From NCBI RefSeq assembly GCF_025154015.1, contig NZ_JAOAMV010000004.1:248001-312000 (forward strand): a stretch of DNA of 64,000 nt, written 5' to 3'. Shown here in pieces: positions 40,689 through 51,967 of this stretch. The number at the start of each line of letters is the position of its first letter. The first letter of the stretch is position 1. The DNA is from Tsuneonella litorea (GTDB lineage Bacteria; Pseudomonadota; Alphaproteobacteria; Sphingomonadales; Sphingomonadaceae). The notes beneath the pieces are model-generated. The model had not been told where the DNA came from, did no database searches, and saw nothing but the letters and a program-made list of their open reading frames with translations. The translations under genes were made by a program, and so were the position numbers.

Positions 40689-42104
40689 CTAGGTCGTCTT
40701 GAGGTCGTCGACGATCTCGACCGCTTCCTCGCTCGTCGCCCGCGCCCGGTTCGATTGCCGCGGCTGGTCGAAACTTGCCAGCACCGGCGCGTCGCGGCCG
40801 TAGATGTCGGAGAACGCCCGCAGCTTGCCGGAAATGTCGCGGCCCATCGTGAAATAGGTGATGTAGACCGGCATCGATTTCTGGATCGGCACGCGCGTGT
40901 ACTTGCCGCTGGTACTGATCGCGACCGCCTCGTCGGCCGCCGCCTTGCGCGCCTCGGGCGTGTTGGCGAGGTTGCCGAGGATGGCGAGCGTGATCGCCAG
41001 TTCCTGCGCGCGCTCGGTCCGGATGCAGCCGTGCGACAGCGCGCGGTTCTCCTGGTTGAACAGGCCCCGCGCCGGGGTATCGTGCAGGAAGATCGCGTGC
41101 GGGTTGGGCATGTCGAGCTTCATCAGGCCGAGCGAGTTGTTCGCGCCCGGCTGCTGGACGACGGTGACGAACCCCGTCTCGGGGTCCTTCCAGCCCTTGT
41201 AGCCCGCGGCCTTCGCCCAGGCAGGATTGCCCAGAACTTTCGCGCCCAGCCCTTCGCCCTTCACGATCGACTGCGGCACGGTCCAGGTCGGGTTGAAGAT
41301 CACCCCTTCGACCGTTTCGGCGAGCTGCGGGGTCGCGGTACGGCCGGGCTTGCCGACGATCGTCTTGTAGGTCGAGATGATCTTGTCGTTGACCGTCAGG
41401 CGCAGCTGGTACTCGGGCACGTTGGTGATGAGGTACTGCTGGCCAAGGTCCTTCGCCAGCCAGCGCCAGCGGTCCATGTTGGCGCGGATCAGCTTGCGCT
41501 TCGCCGGGTCGGTCGTATTCGCGAGCTCGGCCTTGAGCGCAGCGTAGTCGGGATGCTCGGGCGCGAGCGCCATCAGGCTGGCGGCGATCGTGTGGCTGGC
41601 CAGCGCCTCGGCCATGATGTCGGCGGTGCGATAGCGATCGGGATCGGGATCGACCACGAACCACTGCTTGCGGGCCTCCATCGGGGTGCGCCCATCGCGC
41701 AGGTCCTCGACCAGCCAGGCGAAGCTGCGACTGGCCGCTTCGTTGAGCGCGTCGCCCTGCCCCGCGGCGATCGCCGCATTCAGTTCGGCCGGCTGGTAAT
41801 CCTTCGGATCGAGGCCTTCCGCACCGATCGAAGCGATGACCCCGGCGAGCGCCCTGGCGTCGGCCACGGTCCACACCTGCACCATCGGCGCGATCGGCTG
41901 GACCGTCGCCGCCGCTGCGGCCCGCTGGCCCATTGCGTCGATCGACGCGGTGACGTCGTCGGGGCTGGCGACCTTTTCGGGCGTGACGGTCGGCGCTGGC
42001 GGGGGAAGCAGGTCCACCGGCGCCTTGGCCTGGGCGAATGCCGCCGAAGGCAATGCCACCAACGCCGCACCCGCCAGCCAGTACCGCTTGCTTCCTTCGA
42101 TCAC
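40689..42104 (-). CDS. L,D-transpeptidase, YcbB/LdtD type
   Basis: A GTG at 42104 after GAGGGA gives 471 residues with a signal peptide (YWLAGAALVALPSAAFAQA). The peptidoglycan-binding-like helical region is followed by TVNDKIISTYKTIVGKPGR and the catalytic SHGCIRTERAQELA, where Cys is the nucleophile. IFNPTWTVPQSIV and LGLMKLDMPNPHAIFLHDTP are further YcbB marks. It forms 3-3 cross-links in peptidoglycan and confers beta-lactam tolerance in other bacteria. It is encoded convergently with a smaller YkuD-like protein. Confidence 0.9.
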   Translation of the reverse strand: MIEGSKRYWLAGAALVALPSAAFAQAKAPVDLLPPPAPTVTPEKVASPDDVTASIDAMGQRAAAAATVQPIAPMVQVWTVADARALAGVIASIGAEGLDPKDYQPAELNAAIAAGQGDALNEAASRSFAWLVEDLRDGRTPMEARKQWFVVDPDPDRYRTADIMAEALASHTIAASLMALAPEHPDYAALKAELANTTDPAKRKLIRANMDRWRWLAKDLGQQYLITNVPEYQLRLTVNDKIISTYKTIVGKPGRTATPQLAETVEGVIFNPTWTVPQSIVKGEGLGAKVLGNPAWAKAAGYKGWKDPETGFVTVVQQPGANNSLGLMKLDMPNPHAIFLHDTPARGLFNQENRALSHGCIRTERAQELAITLAILGNLANTPEARKAAADEAVAISTSGKYTRVPIQKSMPVYITYFTMGRDISGKLRAFSDIYGRDAPVLASFDQPRQSNRARATSEEAVEIVDDLKTT

Positions 42105-42254
42105 CGCGTAAATCCCTCGAATCCCGCACCGGCCACGTGCCGGCGTCGATGCGCCCCATAGCGCCATTGAAAGCGGACCTTCAACGCGCGTGGCTGAAGC
42201 GGGGCTGAATCCACCTTGACCGGTGGCGCGAATACCACGAACCGCCGGCTGACC

Positions 42255-43148
42255 ATGCCCGGCCGCGACCATCCCTTCCTTCCCCTGTTCGTCACGATCG
42301 CGGCGATCGGGATGCTGAGCCTGATGGACGCGTTCATGAAGAACGCCGCGCTGGCGGTGGGCGCGTACAGCGCGCTTCTGCTGCGGTCCGTGATAGGGCT
42401 TTCGGTCACCCTCCCCGCGTGGCGGATCGCCGGCGGGCGCTGGCCGCCGCCCGCGACCGTGCGCATCCACGTGATCCGCGGGGGCGTGGTTGCGGTGATG
42501 GGTTTCATGTTCTTCTTCGCGCTGACGCTGCTGCCGCTGGCACAGGCGATCGCGATCAGCTTCATCGCGCCCTTGATCGCGCTGTTCCTCGCGCATTTCA
42601 TCCTCGGCGAACGGATCGGGCAGCGCGTGGTGATCGGGGCGCTCATGGGCCTGGCCGGGGTGCTTGTGATCCTTGCCGGCAAGATCTGGCGCGAAACGAT
42701 GGACGGCGGCGCCCCGCTGGGTATCGCCGCGGTGCTGGCATCGGCCGTGCTCTATGCCTGGAACCTCGTTCTCCAGCGTCAGCAGGCGCTCGTCGCCAGG
42801 CCGCTCGAGGTGGTGACCTTCCAGGCGGCGATGTCGTTCCTGGTGCTGGTGTGGTTCGCCCCCGCCTTCCTGCAATGGCCCGACGAACCGGCATGGCGCG
42901 ACATCGGGGTGAGCACGGCGCTTTCCTACTTCGGCGCGGGGCTGCTCAGCTGGGCCTACGCCCGCGCCGAAACCCAGCGGCTCGCACCGCTCGAATATAC
43001 CGGTTTCCTGTGGGCGGCGCTGTTCGGCTGGATGTTCTTCGGCGAAAAGGTCACCGGCGCGACCACCGCGGGGGCGCTGCTGATCGTCGCGGGATGCTTC
43101 ATCGCCACCCGCGGCGCCCCGCCCGCGCCGGAGCAGACCGTCGTCTGA
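42255..43148 (+). CDS. EamA/DMT-family transporter
   Basis: This is 297 residues with ten membrane segments in two repeats. FALTLLPLAQAIAISFIAPL in the first EamA repeat and RLAPLEYTGFLWAALFGWMF in the second are typical. Members export amino acids, metabolites or drugs; the substrate cannot be told. ATG at 42255 is chosen over earlier codons because they add a polar extension unlike the family. It is monocistronic. Confidence 0.88.
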   Translation: MPGRDHPFLPLFVTIAAIGMLSLMDAFMKNAALAVGAYSALLLRSVIGLSVTLPAWRIAGGRWPPPATVRIHVIRGGVVAVMGFMFFFALTLLPLAQAIAISFIAPLIALFLAHFILGERIGQRVVIGALMGLAGVLVILAGKIWRETMDGGAPLGIAAVLASAVLYAWNLVLQRQQALVARPLEVVTFQAAMSFLVLVWFAPAFLQWPDEPAWRDIGVSTALSYFGAGLLSWAYARAETQRLAPLEYTGFLWAALFGWMFFGEKVTGATTAGALLIVAGCFIATRGAPPAPEQTVV

Positions 43149-43258
43149 CTAGCGGGCGGGCAAGGATTCCTCGCTTCCGCTCCCCTTGACCTCGACGGGC
43201 GCTGCGCGCAGGAGCGCGAACGAAAAACACGCCCACTCAGCCAAGGATTGATGCACGC

Positions 43259-45927
<2,669 letters not shown>

Positions 45928-45931
<4 letters not shown>

Positions 45932-46356
45932 GCGCGCGCGCCAGCCTCGTTGCCGGGGCAGCGGCGCTGGCGCTTGCGACAAGCGCCTGCAGCGCTCGCC
46001 CCGCGACCGATGCGGCCGCCGAAGCGGCGGCACCGACCGCGACGATCTCGACGATCGACGTGGCGGCGCTGACCGACCTCGTCGCGCGGGACAAGGTCGT
46101 GCTCGTCGACGTGCGAACGCCCGGGGAATTCGCCGAGGGCCACATCGCCGGGGCGGTCAACCTGCCGCTGCAGGGCTTCGATCCCGGCAGCGTCCCGCAC
46201 GAAGCGGGCAAGCAGACGATACTCTACTGCCGCTCGGGCCGGCGATCGGAAGCGGGCGCGGAGAAGATGGTCGCCGCCGGCGAGGCGGCGACTCACCTCG
46301 GCGGCGGCATCACCGCCTGGCAAGAGGCCGGAGAGCCGGTCACTTCCGGCGGCTGA
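45928..46356 (+). CDS. Rhodanese-like lipoprotein
   Basis: A GTG overlapping the acnA stop gives 142 residues with a lipobox (TSAC). The rhodanese domain shows [20 protein letters not shown] and the active-site loop [14 protein letters not shown] with the catalytic Cys. It probably carries persulfide sulfur or phosphate in the periplasm. Coupling to acnA suggests co-expression but no known partnership. A bidirectional terminator follows. Confidence 0.85.
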
Positions 46357-46362
46357 CCGCGC

Positions 46363-46395
46363 AAAAAGGGGCGACTTCCTCGCGGAAGCCGCCCC
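46363..46395. terminator. Bidirectional intrinsic terminator
   Basis: A 12-base stem (GGGGCGACTTCC with GGAAGCCGCCCC) around TCGC lies between convergent genes. On the minus strand the one mismatch becomes a G-T wobble and TTTTT follows, so it is a strong terminator for the gene at 46422-47711. Confidence 0.8.
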
Positions 46396-46421
46396 TTCGC
46401 TTGACGGTCCTGCTTCGAGGC

Positions 46422-47711
46422 TCAGTCCGCCAGCTTGACCTTTCTGCGCCGCCGGCTCAGCGCCGCCACGGCCGCCGCGCCGAACAGCACCATCATCGGC
46501 GGTGCCGGGATCGGGGTCCCGCCGCTCGATCCGCTCGTGCTCGATGACGAGCTGGTCGACGAACTCGACGAGGAACTGCTGCTCGAGGAGGAGGACGACG
46601 AGGTCGAGGACGAGCTCGACGTGCTGCTGGTTATGTTCCCCGAGGTCGACGTGCTGGTCGACACGTTGCCCGAGGTCGACGAACTGGTCGAGGTCGACAC
46701 GTTGCCCGAACTCGAGGTGGACGAGGACACGTTGCCCGAGCTCGAGGACGAGACGTTGCCCGAGCTCGACGAGCTCGAGAAGTTGCCCGAGGAACTGGTG
46801 ACGCTGCCCGACGAGGTCGAGGTCGACGTGGAACTCGTCACCGCCCCCGAACTGGAGGACACGCTGCCCGAGCTCGAGGAGACGGTTCCGGAGCTCGAGG
46901 AGACGTTGCCCGAACTGGAGGAAACGTTGCCCGAGGTCGACGACACGTTGCCCGAACTGCTGGTCGAGCTGACGTTCCCCGAACTTGACGAGGTGGTGCT
47001 GGTCAGCCCCCCTGTCGAGGTCGACGACGAGCCGCCGGTCGAGGTGAATCCGCCTGTCGATGTCGAGGTCGACCCGCCCGTCGAGGTAGACGTGAAGCCG
47101 CCGGTCGAGCTCGAGGTCGAACCGCCGTTATTCGAGTTGTCGATGTCGATGTTGATCCCGCCCGACGAGCTCGAGCTGCCCGAGCTCGAGCCGGTCGTGG
47201 TGGAGCTGACGACGACACTCCCGCCACTCGATCCGCCGCCGAAGAAGCCGCCGAAGAAACCGCCGCCAAAACCGCCGAAGCCGCCGCTGCCGCCGATCAC
47301 CGTCACGCCGCCGCCGCTGCCGCCGCCGATCGGCGCCTGGGGCGGGGGCGGGAGCGGCACGGGCGCCATCGCGTAGTGGTAGGTCGGCGGGCATTCCTCC
47401 GCCCCGGCCACCGGGCCGCCGAGCGGGGCGCCGTGCATCCCCGGTCCCACCGGAACGCCTGGTCCGGCGGGCACGCATTCGACCTCGCGCCGCACGATGC
47501 GCCGCTGGCGCTGGACGGTCTTGGGAATGTGCCGCTTGGCGACCGGACGATGCGCGGCGCGCTTGACCGGCTGCGCCTTGACCGACTTGACCGACTTGAC
47601 CGACTTGGTCTGCGCGGCCTGCGTTTCGGCGACGTGCACCGCGCCGCCCGCCAGCAGCGCGGTACCGGCAGCGGTAGCGGACAGTTTCGCCAGGGCCATC
47701 TTGACCGACAT
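46422..47711 (-). CDS. Ser/Gly-rich low-complexity surface protein with PEP-CTERM-like anchor
   Basis: ATG at 47711 gives 429 residues with a signal sequence (about 1-30). A Lys/Arg-rich segment is followed by a Pro/Gly-rich linker. Nearly 250 residues of Ser/Thr/Gly repeats (SSSGNV and STGG units) come next, and the end, PIPAPPMMVLFGAAAVAALS plus an Arg-rich tail, is a PEP-CTERM-like sorting signal. Such proteins are processed by exosortase and linked to the cell surface or biofilm matrix. The repeats mean the exact length may vary between strains or assemblies. Confidence 0.75.
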   Translation of the reverse strand: MSVKMALAKLSATAAGTALLAGGAVHVAETQAAQTKSVKSVKSVKAQPVKRAAHRPVAKRHIPKTVQRQRRIVRREVECVPAGPGVPVGPGMHGAPLGGPVAGAEECPPTYHYAMAPVPLPPPPQAPIGGGSGGGVTVIGGSGGFGGFGGGFFGGFFGGGSSGGSVVVSSTTTGSSSGSSSSSGGINIDIDNSNNGGSTSSSTGGFTSTSTGGSTSTSTGGFTSTGGSSSTSTGGLTSTTSSSSGNVSSTSSSGNVSSTSGNVSSSSGNVSSSSGTVSSSSGSVSSSSGAVTSSTSTSTSSGSVTSSSGNFSSSSSSGNVSSSSSGNVSSSTSSSGNVSTSTSSSTSGNVSTSTSTSGNITSSTSSSSSTSSSSSSSSSSSSSSSTSSSSSTSGSSGGTPIPAPPMMVLFGAAAVAALSRRRRKVKLAD

Positions 47712-47973
47712 GGGCTGTACCTTCGTTTGCCTTTCGGGGGGCCTCGGCCGGCGGGTCCGGTCGTGACTTGCCCCTGTGATGAACCAGCAAACGGCAGCCA
47801 TTCGTTACCGACAATCGGGTTAACCAAGATTATCGCCCGCGCGGGTCGTTTTCTTGCCCGGCGCTGCGCCGGCGGCGCGGGTGTGTCCCAGAACGGAACC
47901 GCTTAGTTAACGACGCTTAATGGTTTCACCCCGCGCACCGGCGCAACGTGGTCAGCGCCGGGTTAACCGCGAA

Positions 47974-49008
47974 TCACTTCGCCCCCGGTTCGAACAGCCC
48001 GCCCTGGCTTCCCGCAGGGGGCTGCATCTCGAGATGCTGCCAGCCCGCGTCGTTGAGGCAGCGCCCGCGCGCGGTGCGCGCGACGAGGCCGAGCTGGATC
48101 AGGTAGGGTTCGACCACTTCCTCGATGGTGTCGCGCGGTTCGGACAGACCTGCCGCGAGCGTCTCGACCCCCACCGGGCCGCCCTTGTAGGTGCCTGCGA
48201 TCATGCGCAGGTAGCGCCGGTCCATCGCGTCGAGGCCGAGGTTGTCGATCTCCAGCCGGGTCAGCGCCGCATCGGCGACCGAAGCGGTCACCGCGCCGTC
48301 GCCCTGCACGTGGGCAAAATCCCGCACCCGGCGCAGCAGCCGCCCCGCGACGCGCGGCGTACCGCGGCTGCGGCGGGCGATCTCGCGCGCCCCGCCCGGT
48401 CCCAGCGGCAGGCCGAGCAGGCCCGCGCCGCGCGTCACCACCCGCTCGAGTTCCTCGACGGTGTAGAAGTTGAGCCGCACCGGGATGCCGAAGCGGTCGC
48501 GCAGCGGCGTCGTCAGCAGCCCCTGCCGCGTCGTCGCGCCGATCAGCGTGAACGGCGGCAGGTCGATCCGCACCGAGCGTGCCGATGGCCCCTCGCCGAT
48601 GATGAGGTCGAGCGCGCGGTCCTCCATCGCCGGGTAGAGCACTTCCTCGACCACCGGATTGAGCCGGTGGATCTCGTCGATGAACAGGACGTCGTTCGCC
48701 TCGAGGTTGGTGAGCAGCGCGGCAAGGTCGCCCGCCTTGCCGATCACCGGCCCGCTGGTGGCACGGAACCCCACGCCGAGTTCGCGCGCGACGATCTGCG
48801 CGAGCGTCGTCTTGCCGAGGCCCGGCGGCCCGAAGAACAGCACGTGGTCCATCGCCTCGCCCCGCGCCCTGGCGGCATCGACGAACACCCGCAGGTTCTC
48901 GCGCGCCGCTTCCTGCCCGACGAACTCGCCGAGCGACTTGGGGCGCAGCGCAGCGTCGGGATCTTCCGGTTGGCGCTGGGGGGCGTGGAGGGGGACGGGG
49001 TCGGTCAT
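47974..49008 (-). CDS. ruvB: Holliday junction helicase RuvB
   Basis: This 344-residue AAA+ motor drives branch migration of Holliday junctions with RuvA. Walker [21 protein letters not shown], Walker [16 protein letters not shown], sensor [19 protein letters not shown] and the C-terminal winged helix ([11 protein letters not shown]) are all present. Its start shares a base with the stop of the DsrE-like gene, which separates it from ruvA. Length is normal. Confidence 0.97.
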   Translation of the reverse strand: MTDPVPLHAPQRQPEDPDAALRPKSLGEFVGQEAARENLRVFVDAARARGEAMDHVLFFGPPGLGKTTLAQIVARELGVGFRATSGPVIGKAGDLAALLTNLEANDVLFIDEIHRLNPVVEEVLYPAMEDRALDLIIGEGPSARSVRIDLPPFTLIGATTRQGLLTTPLRDRFGIPVRLNFYTVEELERVVTRGAGLLGLPLGPGGAREIARRSRGTPRVAGRLLRRVRDFAHVQGDGAVTASVADAALTRLEIDNLGLDAMDRRYLRMIAGTYKGGPVGVETLAAGLSEPRDTIEEVVEPYLIQLGLVARTARGRCLNDAGWQHLEMQPPAGSQGGLFEPGAK

Positions 49009-49541
49009 CAGAACGGATTGAGCGTATAGCCGTGCTGCTGCAGCAATGCGTGCGCCGTCATCGCTGACAGCGCAATCTCGACGCCCGGGATCAATTCGTC
49101 GCGGCGCACCCCCAGCCCCGCCGCGCTTTGTCCGCAGACGATGAAGCGCACGCCCTGGCCGAGCATCGCGCGGATCATGGCGGCCGACGCGTTCTCGCCA
49201 AGGCCGTGCGCGGAACGGGCATCTTCGGTCAGTGTGTCGAAGACGGCCACGTTATGGATCACGATCGCGATGCGAATATCGTCTTCCGGCACCCCGTGGG
49301 CGACGTGCATGTTGACGAACTTCGCCGCGCGTTCGATCGCGGGGTTGAGTTCGCCTAGCTCGGCCGCACCGGGAACGTCGAAGGCGACCGCAAACCGGGC
49401 GTCGGCGGGCGCCCTGCCGATATCCTCGACCATCGCGTAGGACCCGAATGCATCGAACACGGGCCCGCTCGCGTGTCGAGTTGCGTCCTGCGCCGCGGCT
49501 GGGCTCGCCAGCATCGCCGCCAGGGCCAGACCGTATCGCAT
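49008..49541 (-). CDS. Exported DsrE-like protein between ruvA and ruvB
   Basis: ATG at 49541, directly after GGAGGGAGCA, gives 177 residues with a signal peptide ([18 protein letters not shown]). The rest matches the DsrE/DsrF-like fold of small sulfur-transfer proteins: [16 protein letters not shown] and [20 protein letters not shown] with a Cys at the usual site. Its presence between ruvA and ruvB, coupled to both, suggests insertion of an unrelated gene into the recombination operon. The function is probably periplasmic sulfur or thiol handling. Confidence 0.75.
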   Translation of the reverse strand: MRYGLALAAMLASPAAAQDATRHASGPVFDAFGSYAMVEDIGRAPADARFAVAFDVPGAAELGELNPAIERAAKFVNMHVAHGVPEDDIRIAIVIHNVAVFDTLTEDARSAHGLGENASAAMIRAMLGQGVRFIVCGQSAAGLGVRRDELIPGVEIALSAMTAHALLQQHGYTLNPF

Positions 49542-49552
49542 TGCTCCCTCCA

Positions 49553-50149
49553 TCACCCCGCCGCCCTCTTCAGCGCCACGCGGATGAGATCGCCTTCCGC
49601 CGCACCCTCGCCCAGTTCGTCGATCGCGCGGGCGACGGCCTGCGCGGCGATGGCGGGCTTGAAGCCGAGGTTCTGGAGCGCGCTGACCGCGTCGGCGCTC
49701 GCCCCGCCGCGCGGTAGTGGCACCGCCATCCCGGGCGCGGAGGGCAGCGCCCCGGCCTTGTCCTTCAGTTCGTTGACGATGCGGCCCGCCAGTTTCGGCC
49801 CCACGCCCTGCGCGCGCGCCACGCTGGCGGCGTCCAGCGCGGCGCAGGCGCGTTGCAGTTCCTCCGGCGACAGCACCGAGAGGATCGCGAGCGCGACCTT
49901 GCTGCCCACGCCCTGCACCTGCGTCAGCAGCCGGAACCAGTCGCGCTCGGTGCCCGAGGCAAAGCCCAGCAGGCGCATGTCGTTCTCGCTGACCTGCAGG
50001 TCGGTGAACACCGTGCACGCCGCGCCCGTCTCACCGAGCTGGCCAAGCGTCTTCGACGAGCAATGGACGAGGTAGCCCACACCCGCGACGTCGATCACCG
50101 CCCAGTCGGCGCCGGTTTCGTCGAGGATGCCGCGCAGCTTTGCAATCAT
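49553..50149 (-). CDS. ruvA: Holliday junction DNA-binding protein RuvA
   Basis: This 198-residue tetrameric junction-binding protein recruits Ruv[21 protein letters not shown], the two helix-hairpin-helix motifs ([20 protein letters not shown] and [20 protein letters not shown]) and the C-terminal domain that contacts RuvB ([15 protein letters not shown]) are present. ATG at 50149 is the family start. It is encoded divergently from aroC, about 80 bases away. Confidence 0.96.
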   Translation of the reverse strand: MIAKLRGILDETGADWAVIDVAGVGYLVHCSSKTLGQLGETGAACTVFTDLQVSENDMRLLGFASGTERDWFRLLTQVQGVGSKVALAILSVLSPEELQRACAALDAASVARAQGVGPKLAGRIVNELKDKAGALPSAPGMAVPLPRGGASADAVSALQNLGFKPAIAAQAVARAIDELGEGAAEGDLIRVALKRAAG

Positions 50150-50229
50150 GCTTTGTTCTTGGCGCGCAAGAAAGGTTTTGGGAAGCGCCGATGGACTTGG
50201 CCCCACAGTTGCGGCATCGCTTCGGCCCG

Positions 50230-51312
50230 ATGAGCTGGAATACCTTCGGACGCGTGCTGCGGATGACGACCTGGGGCGAAAGCCACGGGCCGGCGCTCGG
50301 CGCCGTGGTCGACGGGTGCCCGCCGGGCCTCGCCCTGTCGGAAGCCGAGATCCAGCCGTGGCTCGACGCGCGGCGGCCGGGGACCAGCAGGTTCACCACC
50401 CAGCGACGGGAACCCGACGCGGTGCGCGTGCTCTCGGGCACTTTCGAGGGCCAAGACGGAATACAACGCACGACCGGAACCCCGATCAGCCTGATGATCG
50501 AGAACGTCGACCAGCGATCGAAGGATTATTCCGAAGTCGCCAAGGCCTACCGTCCCGGCCACGCCGACTACGCCTACGACGCCAAGTACGGTTTTCGCGA
50601 CTATCGTGGCGGCGGCCGCTCCTCGGCGCGCGAGACGGCGGCGCGGGTCGCGGCGGGCGCGGTCGCGCGGCTGGTCATCCCCGAGGTGCGGATCGACGCC
50701 TATGTCGTCGAGATCGGCGGCGACGCGATCGACCGCGCGAACGCCGACTTGGCGGAGATCGGCAACAACCCGTTCTGGTGCCCCGATGCCGAGGCCGCGA
50801 AGCGCTGGGCCACGCTGGTCGACGAGGCGCGCAAGGCCGGCTCCTCGCTCGGCGCGGTGGTCGAGTGCGTCGCGCACGGGGTGCCCGCCGGCTGGGGCGC
50901 GCCGGTCTATGCCAAGCTCGACGCCGACCTCGCAGGCGCGATGATGGGCATCAACGCGGTCAAGGCGGTCGAGATCGGCGACGGGTTCGAGGCCGCGCGG
51001 CTGACAGGCGAGCAGAACGCCGACCCGATGCGGCCAGGCGACGACGGCCCGCGCTTCGAAGCCAACCACGCCGGCGGCATCGCCGGCGGGATCAGCACCG
51101 GCCAGCCGGTCGTCTGCCGCGTGGCGTTCAAGCCCACCAGCTCGATCCTCTCCGCGGTCGAGACGATCGACAAGGACGGCAATGCGACGGAAATCCGGAC
51201 GAAGGGACGCCACGACCCGTGCGTGGGCATTCGCGGCACGCCGGTGGTCGCGGCGATGATGGCGCTGGTGCTGGCCGACCACAAGCTGCTCGACCGCGCG
51301 CAATGTGGCTGA
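50230..51312 (+). CDS. aroC: Chorismate synthase
   Basis: This 360-residue FMN-dependent enzyme converts EPSP to chorismate, the branch point for aromatic amino acids. [20 protein letters not shown] at the start, [20 protein letters not shown] with the catalytic His/Ser region, and [19 protein letters not shown] later are family signatures. Full length. It links functionally to pheA elsewhere in the window. A hairpin (51333-51366) follows. Confidence 0.97.
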   Translation: MSWNTFGRVLRMTTWGESHGPALGAVVDGCPPGLALSEAEIQPWLDARRPGTSRFTTQRREPDAVRVLSGTFEGQDGIQRTTGTPISLMIENVDQRSKDYSEVAKAYRPGHADYAYDAKYGFRDYRGGGRSSARETAARVAAGAVARLVIPEVRIDAYVVEIGGDAIDRANADLAEIGNNPFWCPDAEAAKRWATLVDEARKAGSSLGAVVECVAHGVPAGWGAPVYAKLDADLAGAMMGINAVKAVEIGDGFEAARLTGEQNADPMRPGDDGPRFEANHAGGIAGGISTGQPVVCRVAFKPTSSILSAVETIDKDGNATEIRTKGRHDPCVGIRGTPVVAAMMALVLADHKLLDRAQCG

Positions 51313-51332
51313 TCTAGCGAAGATCAGTTCCG

Positions 51333-51366
51333 CCGCCGCGCGTCACCCTGTCGCGACGCGCGGCGG
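51333..51366. terminator. Hairpin between convergent genes
   Basis: A perfect 12-base stem, CCGCCGCGCGTC pairing with GACGCGCGGCGG around a ten-base loop, lies 20 bases after aroC and 24 before the stop of the opposite-strand gene. No T-run is present; it may work in both directions. Confidence 0.55.
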
Positions 51367-51389
51367 TCGAACCGGCGTGCGCCGCCTTG

Positions 51390-51698
51390 CTAGGTCCCGA
51401 GCTTCGCCACGCATTCTCCAAAGTTCTTGAAGCCGAAGTAATCGAGTCCGCCCGATGCCACGATGGACTTGCAGATGAACGCAAAGGACCGCGCCTCCTC
51501 GGTGTTCGCCCACGACACGCACTGGCCGAACGAGTCGAAATGGAAGTCGAAGCCCTCGGCCGAGAAATCGCCGCCGCTCTGATAGACGATATATTTGCAG
51601 AGCTCGGGGATATGACCCGCCCTGGCGGGTGCAGGAACTGCAAAACTTGCCGGGATGGCCAGACCAATAACAGCTGCGTATGTCAGAATTTTCTTCAT
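51390..51698 (-). CDS. Small secreted protein with duplicated FG-(Q/E)-C-V motif
   Basis: This is 102 residues with a signal peptide (MKKILTYAAVIGLAIPASFA, cleavage near ARA). The mature part has two similar units: GGDFSAEGFDFHFDSFGQCV and GGLDYFGFKNFGECV, each with Cys residues that could pair. Proteins with F-x-N-x-G-x-C-V repeats are widespread small exported proteins of unknown role. It is monocistronic and AT-richer than its neighbours. Confidence 0.7.
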   Translation of the reverse strand: MKKILTYAAVIGLAIPASFAVPAPARAGHIPELCKYIVYQSGGDFSAEGFDFHFDSFGQCVSWANTEEARSFAFICKSIVASGGLDYFGFKNFGECVAKLGT

Positions 51699-51967
51699 GC
51701 TCGGCGCTCCTTGCAATGAGGATTGACGCGGCCCGAGCCACTTGATCGGCACAAAACGCCTGCCGTGAATCGATTACGGAACACGTTTCCATCCGATTCT
51801 TATGTTCTGAACGGCACGCTGTTTCTTAATTCTTACCGATCTTTTGCGGGATAGCATGGAAACGTCTTGTCTCCAAACCGGTTCTGTCTGCGATCGAGGA
51901 TCACAGCGATCGCAGGGCCTTCGCGGGGGCGTGACTTCACGCGAAATGGACCAGGCAGGTCGGCCGA

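Noticed and set aside
46435-47376. Acidic plus-strand frame (Glu/Asp/Leu/Pro repeats) opposite the Ser/Gly-rich protein
   Set aside because: It is the antisense reading of the Ser/Thr/Gly repeat codons. The minus-strand gene has a signal sequence and a sorting signal, while the plus frame has neither.
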